This document shows, piece by piece, positions 6,633-15,047 of a stretch of 33,427 nucleotides of DNA. The position numbers were made by a program, and so were the translations under genes. The DNA lies in contig JAEWBF010000072.1 in NCBI GenBank assembly GCA_023391285.1, forward strand, positions 1 to 33,427. The letters are read 5' to 3'. Each line of letters starts with the position of its first letter. The first letter of the stretch is position 1. Origin of the DNA: Verrucomicrobiota bacterium (lineage in GTDB: Bacteria; Verrucomicrobiota; Verrucomicrobiia; Opitutales; Opitutaceae). Under the pieces are notes generated by a model. The model made no database searches and was not told the origin of the DNA. It saw nothing but the letters and a program-made list of their open reading frames with translations.

Positions 6633-8801
6633 ATGGCCCAATCTTCCGCGAAACGCCCTCGAAAGCTGACCCGCATCGCCGGCACCGCCGGCAAGGCCAT
6701 CGCCCACACCGCCACCACCGACAACCGCCCGCTCTACGCCAACCGCGAACAAAGCTGGCTCAACTTCAACCGCCGCGTTCTCGAACAAGCGCATAACTCC
6801 GCCAGCCCTCTCCTCGAACGCGTCAAGTTTCTCGCCATCGTCAGTTCCAACCTCGACGAGTTTTTCGAGATCCGCATCGCCGGCCTCATCCAGCAAGCCG
6901 ACGCCGGAGCCGCCGACCTGAGCCTCGACGGTCTCTCGCCCCGCGAACAACTGAAACGCGTCCGCATCGCCGCCAACGATCTCGTCAACGATCAATACCG
7001 CTGCTGGCACGAACAACTCGTGCCACTGCTCGCGAAACAAAACATCCACTTTCTCACCGGCACTCAGCTCACCGAAGCCGAAGCCGCCTGGGCCCGGAAC
7101 TATTTCCACACTCAAATCTCGCCCGTCCTCACTCCGCTCGCCGTCGACCAGTCCCATCCGTTTCCCCAGATCGTCAACAAAACGCTCAACGTTCTCCTCG
7201 CCCTCGACGACCCCGAAACACCCGAAACCGAGAAGACCATCGTCATCCTTCCCGTGCCGCGGATTCTGCCGCGCATCGTCCAACTCGACCCCGACTCCGA
7301 CGGTCCCGCCCGCTACATTTTCCTGAGTGAAATCATCAAGCTCTACGCCGTGTCTCTGTTTCCTGGATACCGCATCCACGGCGCGCACGCGTTTCGCATT
7401 ACCCGCAACAGCGACCTCTACATCGACGAGGAGGAAGTCGAAAATCTCCTGAAAAAAATCGAAGAGGAGCTGCGCAACCTCCGCCGCGGCGCCACCGTGC
7501 GCCTCGAAATCGAAGAGGGCGTCGACGAAGACCTTTTCACCCTTCTCTGCGGCCACCTCCAGCTCCCGCGCGAATTCGCCTTCCGTGTCCCCTCGCCCAT
7601 CAATCTCCTGCGTCTGATGAGTCTCTACGACATCATCGATCGCCCCGACCTCAAGTATCCGCCTTTCGCCCCCGCCGACGTCCCCCGCCTGCGAACTCAC
7701 GTCTCGATCTTCGACGCGATCCGCGAGCGTGAAATCCTGCTGCACCACCCCTACGACGCCTTTACGCCCGTCGTGGATTTCATCGACCAAGCCGCTCGCG
7801 ATCCCGAGGTGTTTGCCATCAAGCAAACCCTCTATCGCACCAGCGGCGACTCTCCCGTCGTTCGCGCCCTCATGGACGCCTCCACCAACGGCAAGCAGGT
7901 GACCGCCTTGGTCGAACTCAAAGCCCGCTTCGACGAAGCCAACAACATCCACTGGGCCCGCCAGATGGAGGAAGCCGGCGTCCATGTCGTCTATGGACTC
8001 ATCGGCCACAAGACCCACTGCAAATGCTGCCTCGTCGTCCGTCGCGAAGGCGGCGCGATGAAACGCTACATCCATCTCGGCACCGGGAACTACAACCCCA
8101 AAACCGCGCGCCTCTACACCGACATCTCGCTCCTCACCGCCAGCGAATCGCTCGGCGAGGAAGTCGCGCAACTCTTCAACACCCTCACCGGCGCCGGTCG
8201 GACCCCCGAGTTCAAACGTCTCCTCGTCGCTCCGTTCAATCTCCACGCCCGCATCCAGGAACTCATCGCTCGCGAGGCCGCCAATGCCGCTGCCGGCAAA
8301 CCCGCGCGCATCATCGCCAAGATGAACAAGCTCGTCGACCAGGTTACCATCGACAACCTCTACGCCGCCTCGCAAGCCGGCGTGAAGATCGACCTCATCG
8401 TTCGCGCCACCTGCTGCCTCGTTCCCGGCGTAAAAGGCCTCAGCGACAACATCCGCCTGCGCAGCATCGTCGGCCGCTTCCTCGAGCACGCCCGCATCTA
8501 CTATTTCGAAAACGCCGGCGATCCGCTCATCTACTGCGGCAGCGCCGACTGGATGTCGCGCAACTTCTTCCGCCGCGTCGAAGCGCTCTTTCCGATCGAC
8601 GATCCCGAATTCAAGAAACGCCTCGTCGACGAAATCCTCGCCTCCGAACTCCGCGACAACGAAGACGCCCGCGAACTCCAGCCCAACAGCACCTACGCGC
8701 CAATCCCGCGCGCCGCCAACGAGCCTTCCTTCGCCGCCCAACGCTTCTTCATGGCCGCCGCCCTCCTCCGCGGGAGCCCGCCCGCCGCCGCCGCCGGCTA
8801 A
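6633..8801 (+). CDS. ppk1: Polyphosphate kinase 1
   Basis: Reversibly transfers the gamma-phosphate of ATP to inorganic polyphosphate, serving phosphate storage and stress physiology; usually membrane-associated. The 722 residues fit Ppk1 (about 690-730). The N domain starts with the typical YANREQSWLNFNRRVLEQA and SSNLDEFFEIRIAGL segments (35-85). The phospholipase-D-like C-domains carry GHKTHCK (458-464). His462 corresponds to the autophosphorylated histidine of E. coli Ppk1 (His435). They also carry GTGNYN (483-488), FLEHARIYYFENAGD and SADWMSRN. The first 30 residues are basic and low in complexity. No ppx exopolyphosphatase is adjacent. It is convergent with the following minus-strand gene. 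Confidence 0.97.
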   Translation: MAQSSAKRPRKLTRIAGTAGKAIAHTATTDNRPLYANREQSWLNFNRRVLEQAHNSASPLLERVKFLAIVSSNLDEFFEIRIAGLIQQADAGAADLSLDGLSPREQLKRVRIAANDLVNDQYRCWHEQLVPLLAKQNIHFLTGTQLTEAEAAWARNYFHTQISPVLTPLAVDQSHPFPQIVNKTLNVLLALDDPETPETEKTIVILPVPRILPRIVQLDPDSDGPARYIFLSEIIKLYAVSLFPGYRIHGAHAFRITRNSDLYIDEEEVENLLKKIEEELRNLRRGATVRLEIEEGVDEDLFTLLCGHLQLPREFAFRVPSPINLLRLMSLYDIIDRPDLKYPPFAPADVPRLRTHVSIFDAIREREILLHHPYDAFTPVVDFIDQAARDPEVFAIKQTLYRTSGDSPVVRALMDASTNGKQVTALVELKARFDEANNIHWARQMEEAGVHVVYGLIGHKTHCKCCLVVRREGGAMKRYIHLGTGNYNPKTARLYTDISLLTASESLGEEVAQLFNTLTGAGRTPEFKRLLVAPFNLHARIQELIAREAANAAAGKPARIIAKMNKLVDQVTIDNLYAASQAGVKIDLIVRATCCLVPGVKGLSDNIRLRSIVGRFLEHARIYYFENAGDPLIYCGSADWMSRNFFRRVEALFPIDDPEFKKRLVDEILASELRDNEDARELQPNSTYAPIPRAANEPSFAAQRFFMAAALLRGSPPAAAAG

Positions 8802-8814
8802 GTCGCGTGCCGCC

Positions 8815-9474
8815 TCAGCTCGCCCCTTCCTGCTTCTCCACCGCTTCCTCCGCCTGCGGCTGGACTTTCTCTCCCTCCGGCTTCGTTTCTTCATCCTTCG
8901 TCGGCTCCGGCGTTGCCGCTTCCGCATTCGTCCGCGCCGACGCCTGCGCCTCACCCTTCACCTCCGCCGCCTTCTTCTTCGGCCCGCCCACCAGCAAATC
9001 CAGCTGCCCCTGAATCTTCACGAAGAACGCCTCATCCAACACGCCCGCCGGCACTTCATACGTCAGCCGCGTCTTCGCATGTTCATACACCTGCTTCGTC
9101 TTGTCCGCATTCAGCCCCCGCGGTTTCAACACCTTCTTCCGCTCGAGCATCAACGCCAGAAACTGCAGCAGCGGCGTGTTCTCATCGTTGGGCTCCGCGA
9201 GAGGATCCGCCAGCGTCACGAACAAATTCTCCGCCGTCAGCTTCATCGCGCGATCCGGATTCTCCTCCGTCCGCTTCGCCTTGTAAGCCAGCGCCCACGA
9301 GCAAAACACAAACGCCGGCCGCTCATAACGCTCCATCTCCGTCACCAGCACGTCGTGCCGCGCCACCTCGCCGCTCGCTTCGCGCACCAGGAAAGACATC
9401 ACCCGCTCGCCTTCCACAAACTCGCGACCGGTCACCCGGCAAATCTTCCCCAAAGAATGCAGCGTCAGTTCCAT
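8815..9474 (-). CDS. Conserved protein of unknown function with an acidic low-complexity tail
   Basis: The protein has 219 residues. The first ~160 look like a folded domain: an N-terminal CRVTGREFVEGERVMSFLVRE segment, then FVTLADP, NTPLLQFLALMLERKKVLKPRG and YEVPAGVLDEAFFVKIQGQLDLLVGG. I associate this pattern with an uncharacterised family in Verrucomicrobia and related phyla (from memory). The Cys-x2-TGR-x-F start resembles half of a zinc-binding site, but a second Cys pair is not visible. Residues 165-219 are Glu/Ala/Lys-rich and probably disordered. No signal peptide or membrane helix is seen. It is convergent with ppk1 (13 bases between stops) and divergent from the metallophosphatase gene. 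No function is assigned. Confidence 0.82.
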   Translation of the reverse strand: MELTLHSLGKICRVTGREFVEGERVMSFLVREASGEVARHDVLVTEMERYERPAFVFCSWALAYKAKRTEENPDRAMKLTAENLFVTLADPLAEPNDENTPLLQFLALMLERKKVLKPRGLNADKTKQVYEHAKTRLTYEVPAGVLDEAFFVKIQGQLDLLVGGPKKKAAEVKGEAQASARTNAEAATPEPTKDEETKPEGEKVQPQAEEAVEKQEGAS

Positions 9475-9527
9475 TGCGCCTTGTGTTTATCCCGCCAAAA
9501 ATCGAACGCTAGTCAAAATCCCACCCG

Positions 9528-10190
9528 ATGAGAGGACGCCTCATCGCCATCGGCGATATCCACGGTTGCCATCGCGAATTCGAAGACTTGCTCGAGAAAC
9601 TCCAACTCGATCGCCACGACCGCGTCATCCTGTTGGGCGACCTCGTCAACCGCGGCCCCGACAGCTCCAAAGTCATCGCCCTCGCTCGCCAACACGCGCA
9701 CCTCTCGCTTCTCGGCAACCACGAGCTCCGGCTGCTCAACTACCGCAAAACCGGCGACCCCACCCATCTCAAGAAAAACGACTACGACACGCTCAACCAA
9801 CTCACCCGCCGCGACTGGGCCTACCTGAACGCCATGCCGCTCACGTATCACGATCGCGAACACAACATCGTCCTCGTCCACGGCGGCTTCCTCCCCCACG
9901 AGCCCTGGCGCGACCAGCCCGCCCGCGTCGTCACGCGTATCCAAAATATCGATAAAGACGGCAATCCGCGCAAACGCTCCGAAGCTCCGCACTGCCCACA
10001 CTGGTCGTCTCTCTGGAAAGGCCCGCCCTTCGTCGTCTACGGTCACACCTCCCGCCCCAAGATCCACCGCCTGAAATGGTCGCTCGGCATCGACACCGCC
10101 TGCGCCATGGGCGGCCGCCTCACCGCCTGCATCCTTCCCGACAAAAAAATTGTCCAAGTCAAAGCCCGCGAAACCTACTTCGAAGGCTGA
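9528..10190 (+). CDS. PPP-family metallophosphoesterase (ApaH/PrpE-like)
   Basis: Calcineurin-like phosphatase with a two-metal active site. All five PPP signature blocks are seen in its 220 residues: GDIHG (9-13), GDLVNRGPDS (near 37-46), LLGNHE (near 62-67), LVHGG and VVYGHT. The usual GDxVDRG reads GDLVNRG, a conservative Asp-to-Asn change in the second block. Length and order fit bacterial ApaH/PrpE-like enzymes, which act on phosphoproteins or dinucleoside polyphosphates; substrate cannot be decided. The isochorismatase-fold gene follows after 9 bases, so the two are likely co-transcribed. Confidence 0.93.
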   Translation: MRGRLIAIGDIHGCHREFEDLLEKLQLDRHDRVILLGDLVNRGPDSSKVIALARQHAHLSLLGNHELRLLNYRKTGDPTHLKKNDYDTLNQLTRRDWAYLNAMPLTYHDREHNIVLVHGGFLPHEPWRDQPARVVTRIQNIDKDGNPRKRSEAPHCPHWSSLWKGPPFVVYGHTSRPKIHRLKWSLGIDTACAMGGRLTACILPDKKIVQVKARETYFEG

Positions 10191-10199
10191 GCCCCACTC

Positions 10200-10754
10200 A
10201 TGCCCGCTCCTTGCAATCTCCTCCTCCTCTGCCTCGATCTCCAGCCCGTCTTCCTAAAAGCGATGCGGTCCCCCGAGGCGCTCCAACGTCGTTGCGCCTT
10301 CGCTCTCCAAGCCGCCTCCGGTCTCGGCATCAACATCCTCTTCACCGAACAGGTCCCCGAAAAGCTCGGCCCCACCGCCCCCGAACTTCTCTCGCTTCTT
10401 CCCTCACCGGTCACGTTTCCTAAAAACACTTTCTCTGCGTTCGCCGACGATTCGATCCGCGCCGCCATCGAATCCCGCCAAACCGAACACCTCCTTCTCT
10501 GCGGCCTCGAAACTCCGGTCTGCGTTTATCAAACCACACTCGACGCCCGCGCCGCCGGTCTCGAGGTCACGCTTCTCTCCGACTGCCTCGGCGGGCGCCG
10601 TCCCGACGACGCCCGCACCTGCCTCGACGCTCTCATCCGCGCCGGCGCCCACGTCCTCCCCAGCGAAACCGTCTTCTACTCCCTCCTCCGCGACGTCCAC
10701 CACCCGTTCTTCCGCCCGTTCACCCAACTCGTAAAGCAACACGCCCTCCCCTGA
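10200..10754 (+). CDS. Isochorismatase-family cysteine hydrolase
   Basis: The protein has 184 residues with the catalytic triad of the fold: Asp13 (LDLQPVF), Lys75 (FPKNTFSAF) and Cys108 (GLETPVCVYQT). The last motif also contains the non-proline cis-peptide region of the family. Members hydrolyse isochorismate, nicotinamide, N-carbamoyl compounds or similar. The short length and lack of an extended lid fit the YcaC-like/small hydrolase group, but the substrate is unknown. It follows the metallophosphatase with a 9-base gap and is probably in the same transcript. Confidence 0.92.
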   Translation: MPAPCNLLLLCLDLQPVFLKAMRSPEALQRRCAFALQAASGLGINILFTEQVPEKLGPTAPELLSLLPSPVTFPKNTFSAFADDSIRAAIESRQTEHLLLCGLETPVCVYQTTLDARAAGLEVTLLSDCLGGRRPDDARTCLDALIRAGAHVLPSETVFYSLLRDVHHPFFRPFTQLVKQHALP

Positions 10755-10765
10755 AGCCCTCAGCA

Positions 10766-10790
10766 AAGTGTCGTATTATGTATGACACTT
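10766..10790. promoter_or_regulatory. Palindrome copy 1 (AAGTGTCGTA arms, TTATG loop)
   Basis: 10-base arms AAGTGTCGTA and TATGACACTT (one mismatch, G:U-compatible as RNA) around the loop TTATG, 66 bases before the ATG chosen for the YhaM-like gene. The copy at 17268-17294 has the same arms and the same loop. AT-rich for this genome. It could be an operator or a dispersed repeat. Confidence 0.6.
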
Positions 10791-10856
10791 CCGCCTTCGT
10801 GCTCCGACGCAGAGCCGAAGCTTGTCGCTCCCCAACGCGTCCGCCAAACCTCCCCC

Positions 10857-11888
10857 ATGTCCGACGAATTCCCGCTCTCCTGCATCCGTGAACTCAAAGC
10901 CTTCGAAGGCGCCGGGAGCGGCCGCGCTTTCACCAGTCTTCTCGTCGTCAAAAAGCTCATCGCCAAAACCGCCTCCAACGGCAACCCGTTCATCAGCGTC
11001 GAACTCGGCGACCGCAGCGGCTCGTGCAACTGCACCGTCTTCAGTGACAGCCCCGTTTTCGAAACGCTCCGCAACGCCGGCGAGGGCGCCGTCATTCGCG
11101 TCGAGGGCAAAGTCGATTTCTACCAAGGACGCCTCTCGCCCAAACTCGCCAAGATCTCCGTCCTCTCCGAGTCCGAACTCAGCGCGCCCGGCCTGCTCGA
11201 CAACCTCATCGAAACCGCGCCGGAAAACGCCGACGCGATGTGGACCGAGTTCAACACCTTCATCGAATCCATCGTTCATCCCGACCTTCGCGCCACCGTC
11301 CGCGCCGTGTTCGATGACATCGGCGAAACCTTCCGCTGGTCGCCCGCCGCCGTCGCGATGCACCACGCTTACCGTCACGGCCTCCTCGAGCACACGCTGC
11401 ACATGGCCCGCGCCTGCAAGGCTCTCCTTCCGCTCTACCCCGAGGTCGATGCGGACCTCGCGATGGCCGGTATCCTTCTTCACGATACAGGCAAAACCAT
11501 CGAATACGAGGGCACCCTCGCCACCAAACGCAGCCGCCGCGGCATCCTTCAAGGTCACGTTGTCCTCGGCTACCAACTCGCCCGCAAGGCCGCGATGAAA
11601 TCGAAGCTCGATCCCGAACTGCTCGAGCGTCTCGAACACATCATCCTCTCCCACCAGGGCGAACCCGAATGGGGCGCCGCCGTTTACGCCGCCACACCCG
11701 AAGCCGTCTTCGTTTCGATGATCGACAATCTCGATGCCCGCATGGGCATGGTGCAACGCGCGCTCCGCCAGGCCGGCGACGACGTCGAGTTCTCCGAACG
11801 CCTGCCCGGTCTCAGCTCCCCCGTGCTCGTCAAAAAACTCTCCGCCCGCGCGCTCGCGCCGACTCCGCTTTCCTTGCCGCTTCAATAA
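10857..11888 (+). CDS. YhaM-like 3'-5' exoribonuclease: OB-fold plus HD domain
   Basis: The protein has 343 residues from the ATG at 10857. An earlier in-frame ATG (10782) lies inside the palindrome repeat and would add 25 residues with no family resemblance. Residues 20-105 form an OB-fold nucleic-acid-binding domain (LLVVKKLIAKTASNGNPF; VRVEGKVDFYQGRLSPK-type pattern). Residues 165-310 are an HD metal-binding domain with HH at 169-170, HGLLEH (174-179), His209-Asp210 (LLHDTGK) and a later ILSHQG. This domain order is that of Bacillus YhaM/CbfA, which degrades RNA from the 3' end. It is tail-to-tail with comM, overlapping by 7 bases. Confidence 0.9.
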   Translation: MSDEFPLSCIRELKAFEGAGSGRAFTSLLVVKKLIAKTASNGNPFISVELGDRSGSCNCTVFSDSPVFETLRNAGEGAVIRVEGKVDFYQGRLSPKLAKISVLSESELSAPGLLDNLIETAPENADAMWTEFNTFIESIVHPDLRATVRAVFDDIGETFRWSPAAVAMHHAYRHGLLEHTLHMARACKALLPLYPEVDADLAMAGILLHDTGKTIEYEGTLATKRSRRGILQGHVVLGYQLARKAAMKSKLDPELLERLEHIILSHQGEPEWGAAVYAATPEAVFVSMIDNLDARMGMVQRALRQAGDDVEFSERLPGLSSPVLVKKLSARALAPTPLSLPLQ

Positions 11889-13417
11889 AACTGCGCGCGA
11901 TCGAGGCTCCGATACTGAATCGCTTCGAGCAGGTGCGGCGATTCGATCCGCTCGGAGCCCGCCAAATCGGCAATCGTCCGCGCAACTTTCAAAATCCGAT
12001 CATACGCGCGCGCCGACAAACTCAGCTGCTCCATCGCATGCTGCAGCAAATCGCCGAGCGACGCATCGATCGCACAATGCTTCCGGATCTGCGCCTGCGT
12101 CATCCGCGCATTCGCCGTCGTGCGCGTCGCCGAGAAACGCGCGCGCTGCCGCTCCCGCGCCGCTTCGACCCGCGTGCGAATCGCCGCCGATGTCTCCCCC
12201 GGTTTCTCCGACCGCAACTCCGTCAACGAAAGCGCCGGCGCCTCGATGTGAATATCGATGCGATCCAACAACGGCCCGCTGATCCGCGAACGATACCGCT
12301 GAATCTGCGTCGGCGAACAACGGCACTCATGCTTCGTATCGCCCAAATACCCGCACGGACACGGATTCATCGCCGCCACCAGCATGAACGCGCACGGCAG
12401 CGTCACCTTCCCCGCGCTCCGCGAAATCGTCACCTCTCCGTCCTCGATCGGCTGACGCAACACTTCCAACGCCGACCGTTTGAACTCCGGCAACTCGTCG
12501 AGAAACAGCACGCCATTGTGCGCAAGCGAGATTTCCCCCGGCCCCGGGATCGAACCGCCGCCCAACAAACCGACATCCGAAATCGTGTGGTGCGGACTCC
12601 GAAACGGCCGCGAGCCCCACGCCAGTTCGCCGCACAAGGTCCGCCCCGCCGCCGAATGTATGCTCACAATCTCCAACTGCTCCTCGAGCACCGGCGCCGG
12701 CATGATCGACGGCACGCGTTTCGCCACCATCGATTTTCCCGCCCCCGGCGGACCAATCATCAGTAAATTATGCGAACCCGCGACCGCCACTTCCACCGCC
12801 CGACGCAACGCATGCTGACCTTTGATCTCCAAAAAATCCGCCGCGCCTTCAGGCAGTAACGTCCGCGCCGGAATATGCCGCGCCGGCAACGGCTGGATCG
12901 CTTTTTCACCCGTCAGAAATCGCACCGCCGCGTCGAGCGAATCGACGCGGATGACTTCAACACCTTCCACGCACGCCGCTTCCTCCGCCGATACTTCCGG
13001 CAGCAGCAAACCACGTTTCCCGAGCTTGCGCGCGAGCCGCGCCATCGCCAGCGCGCCTCGCACCGGACGCGTCGCCCCCGACAAACTCAGCTCCCCCGCA
13101 ATCATCCACTCGCCCATCGACTCCGCATGCACCTGGTGCGTCGCCGCCAGAATACCGAGCGCGATCGGCAAATCATAAAACGGCCCCTCCTTCCGCAAAT
13201 GTCCCGGCGCGAGATTGATCGTCGTGCGCGTCCGCGGCGGTTTGAAACCGCTGTTGCTCAACGCGGAAAACACCCGGTCATCCGACTCCTTCACCGCCGC
13301 GTCCGGCAGGCCAACCAGAATCAATTTCGGATCTCCCGCCTCGCCCGCATTCACCTCCACATGCACAAGCTCAGCGTCAATTCCTTGCAAAGAGGCGGAT
13401 ACAATCGTGGCGAGCAT
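11882..13417 (-). CDS. comM: ComM/YifB-type AAA+ ATPase (Mg-chelatase-like)
   Basis: Hexameric branch-migration helicase homologue that helps integrate incoming DNA during natural transformation in Vibrio; widely kept in bacteria. The protein is 511 residues from MLATIVSASL. The open frame extends about 170 codons further upstream, but that part overlaps the HD-domain gene and has no family features. The N-terminal ChlI/Lon-protease-like domain covers about 1-170. The AAA+ domain follows, with Walker A GPPGAGKSM (222-230), Walker B VLFLDELPEF, and a Cys-rich insert (NPCPCGYLGD...CRC) typical of the family. A C-terminal ComM-specific helical domain ends the protein. It starts 20 bases after the upstream HD gene on the same strand, so they probably form a unit. 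Confidence 0.95.
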   Translation of the reverse strand: MLATIVSASLQGIDAELVHVEVNAGEAGDPKLILVGLPDAAVKESDDRVFSALSNSGFKPPRTRTTINLAPGHLRKEGPFYDLPIALGILAATHQVHAESMGEWMIAGELSLSGATRPVRGALAMARLARKLGKRGLLLPEVSAEEAACVEGVEVIRVDSLDAAVRFLTGEKAIQPLPARHIPARTLLPEGAADFLEIKGQHALRRAVEVAVAGSHNLLMIGPPGAGKSMVAKRVPSIMPAPVLEEQLEIVSIHSAAGRTLCGELAWGSRPFRSPHHTISDVGLLGGGSIPGPGEISLAHNGVLFLDELPEFKRSALEVLRQPIEDGEVTISRSAGKVTLPCAFMLVAAMNPCPCGYLGDTKHECRCSPTQIQRYRSRISGPLLDRIDIHIEAPALSLTELRSEKPGETSAAIRTRVEAARERQRARFSATRTTANARMTQAQIRKHCAIDASLGDLLQHAMEQLSLSARAYDRILKVARTIADLAGSERIESPHLLEAIQYRSLDRAQFY

Positions 13418-13437
13418 GAGTCGTCCGGGCGCGCGAA

Positions 13438-14295
13438 TCAGCTCGCCGCCGCCCACCGCGCGGACCGGCTTTCGATGATCGCGATGTTCCGCTCCACCGC
13501 CGCGACATAAGCATTCGTCCCGGTCTCCCCGTCCTGGAGAAACAAATACGCGCCCTCGTAGTCGTCCTGCAGCTTGGGTCGCACGACCTTCCGCCAGAAC
13601 GCCGGCGTGCGCGCGATCAGATCCCCGGCCGACTTGAACGTCCGCCGCTCTCGCGGCACGTTCGCATAGTCGTCCGACTCGCAAAATTCCGCATACAGGA
13701 TCTCCAACTCGTCCGGATAATCCGCCGCCGCCATTTGCGCGAGATAGTCCGCCGTCGCCAGGGCACACCCAACGAAACGCTGAAGCGGATTCTCGAACTG
13801 CAACCGATTGATCTGCTTCGCCGGCCCCGTGCAACTGATCGCACCCAACACGCCCGCAATCTCCGACTCGGTCGCCCCCAAACTCGGCAGATACGAAGCC
13901 GCAAACGCACAGCTTCGCAGCACGTGGCAAAACGTATACTTCGCCCCCGTGCCCTTCACGTCGTGCCGCAACTTCAGATAACCCGCGTCATGCAACATGG
14001 CCGCCGCAATCGCGAACTGGAACTGCCGCGCACTCAGCCGCGGCGTCGCGCCACCTTTGTCTCTGCCCGCCAGCAACTCCGTCAGACACACCGTCGCTTG
14101 CAGCGTGTGCTCGAGATCGTGATACCGCAGATCGACCGACTGATAATCGGGATGACGTCCCTCGAACAAATCCGCCACTTCACGAAAGAGCCGTGGCAGC
14201 CAGGACGCTTTTTCGTCGGGATAAAGATCCGCAAACCTCGACTGAACCCAAGCAGCGACGGCCGGGGCGCTCTTCGTATCGACGCGCGGAAGCAT
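13438..14295 (-). CDS. HD-domain metal-dependent phosphohydrolase-like protein
   Basis: The protein has 285 residues. HD-superfamily metal ligands are in order: YHDLEHT (His59 and His63), AAAMLHDAGY (His102-Asp103) and an FCHVLRS histidine (His124), followed by helices with an AxxDYLAQMA segment (near 180). The YHDLEH...LHDAGY spacing resembles proteins of the HD/PDEase type that hydrolyse phosphodiesters or nucleotides. The substrate is unknown, and there is no GAF/REC/HD-GYP signature. It lies directly upstream of comM, and divergent from coaE with about 100 bases between. Confidence 0.85.
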   Translation of the reverse strand: MLPRVDTKSAPAVAAWVQSRFADLYPDEKASWLPRLFREVADLFEGRHPDYQSVDLRYHDLEHTLQATVCLTELLAGRDKGGATPRLSARQFQFAIAAAMLHDAGYLKLRHDVKGTGAKYTFCHVLRSCAFAASYLPSLGATESEIAGVLGAISCTGPAKQINRLQFENPLQRFVGCALATADYLAQMAAADYPDELEILYAEFCESDDYANVPRERRTFKSAGDLIARTPAFWRKVVRPKLQDDYEGAYLFLQDGETGTNAYVAAVERNIAIIESRSARWAAAS

Positions 14296-14398
14296 GAAGG
14301 TTGAAGTGGAAGGCCCGCCGGAGGGGAGCCGGGCGAGGCGAACCCATTAAGGATTTGCGAAATGCGCGAGCAAGTCGAAACCTCCCCGCCGACCACAC

Positions 14399-14983
14399 AT
14401 GACACTGGGCCTCACGGGCGGGATCGGATGCGGTAAGACCACAGCGGCGGCGTTATTCGTCCGACGAGGCTTTCGATTGCTCGATTCCGACGCGCTCATC
14501 CGCGAGCAAATCCTGCCCTCGCCGTCCGTCACCGCCGCCCTGCGCGAACGCCATGGCTCCGCCGTGTTTCACACCGACGGCTCCGTCGATCGCGCCGCCC
14601 TCGCCGCGCGGGTGTTTCCCCATGACTCAGAGCGGCAGTGGCTGGAGGAACTTACGCATCCGCCGCTGTTCGGATTGTGGCGGTCGGCGTTCACCGCGGA
14701 ACCCAACGCCGACTGGATCGTGGAGGTGCCGCTGCTTTTCGAAAAAGCTTTGGAAAATTGGTTTGATTTCACTGTGTGCGTTGCCTCTTCTGCCGCCCAG
14801 CAACTCGCCCGACTGGAGCAGCGCGGCCTCCCACGCGCGCTCGCCGAGCAACGAATTTCCAAGCAACTGCCACTGGCGCACAAAATTGAATCGGCCGATT
14901 TCGTTCTCTGGAACGACGGCTCGCCCGAGTTTCTCGAAGCGCAGATCGACCGGCTCATCACGAAGCTGCCGGTGACCCGCTAA
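14399..14983 (+). CDS. coaE: Dephospho-CoA kinase
   Basis: Phosphorylates the 3'-hydroxyl of dephospho-CoA, the last step of coenzyme A synthesis. The 194 residues are the normal length. The P-loop GGIGCGKTT lies at 7-15, the LDSDALIREQ segment follows (near 30), and the VEVPLLFEKALENWFDFTVCV block and the lid-region RISKQLP motif are present. The start is the ATG before TLGLTGG, which the family aligns with exactly. The long rho gene begins 64 bases downstream on the same strand, so co-transcription is plausible. Confidence 0.95.
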   Translation: MTLGLTGGIGCGKTTAAALFVRRGFRLLDSDALIREQILPSPSVTAALRERHGSAVFHTDGSVDRAALAARVFPHDSERQWLEELTHPPLFGLWRSAFTAEPNADWIVEVPLLFEKALENWFDFTVCVASSAAQQLARLEQRGLPRALAEQRISKQLPLAHKIESADFVLWNDGSPEFLEAQIDRLITKLPVTR

Positions 14984-15047
14984 GAAATCGGGCACGGTTC
15001 TTCCCCTTTTCCCCCAGCCCGGGGGACCTAAACTTGTTACGATCGAT

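Noticed and set aside
6516..8954. 812-codon open frame on the minus strand, opposite ppk1
   Set aside because: Its product is low-complexity Gly/Val/Glu/Arg and the plus strand carries an unmistakable Ppk1. Long antisense frames are expected in GC-rich DNA.
10782..10856. Upstream in-frame ATG for the YhaM-like gene
   Set aside because: This ATG lies inside the palindrome repeat, and the 25 extra residues show no resemblance to the OB-fold family. The ATG at 10857 fits better.
13418..13930. N-terminal extension of comM of about 170 codons
   Set aside because: It overlaps the HD-domain gene, while ComM proteins start at the MLATIVSASL-like segment.
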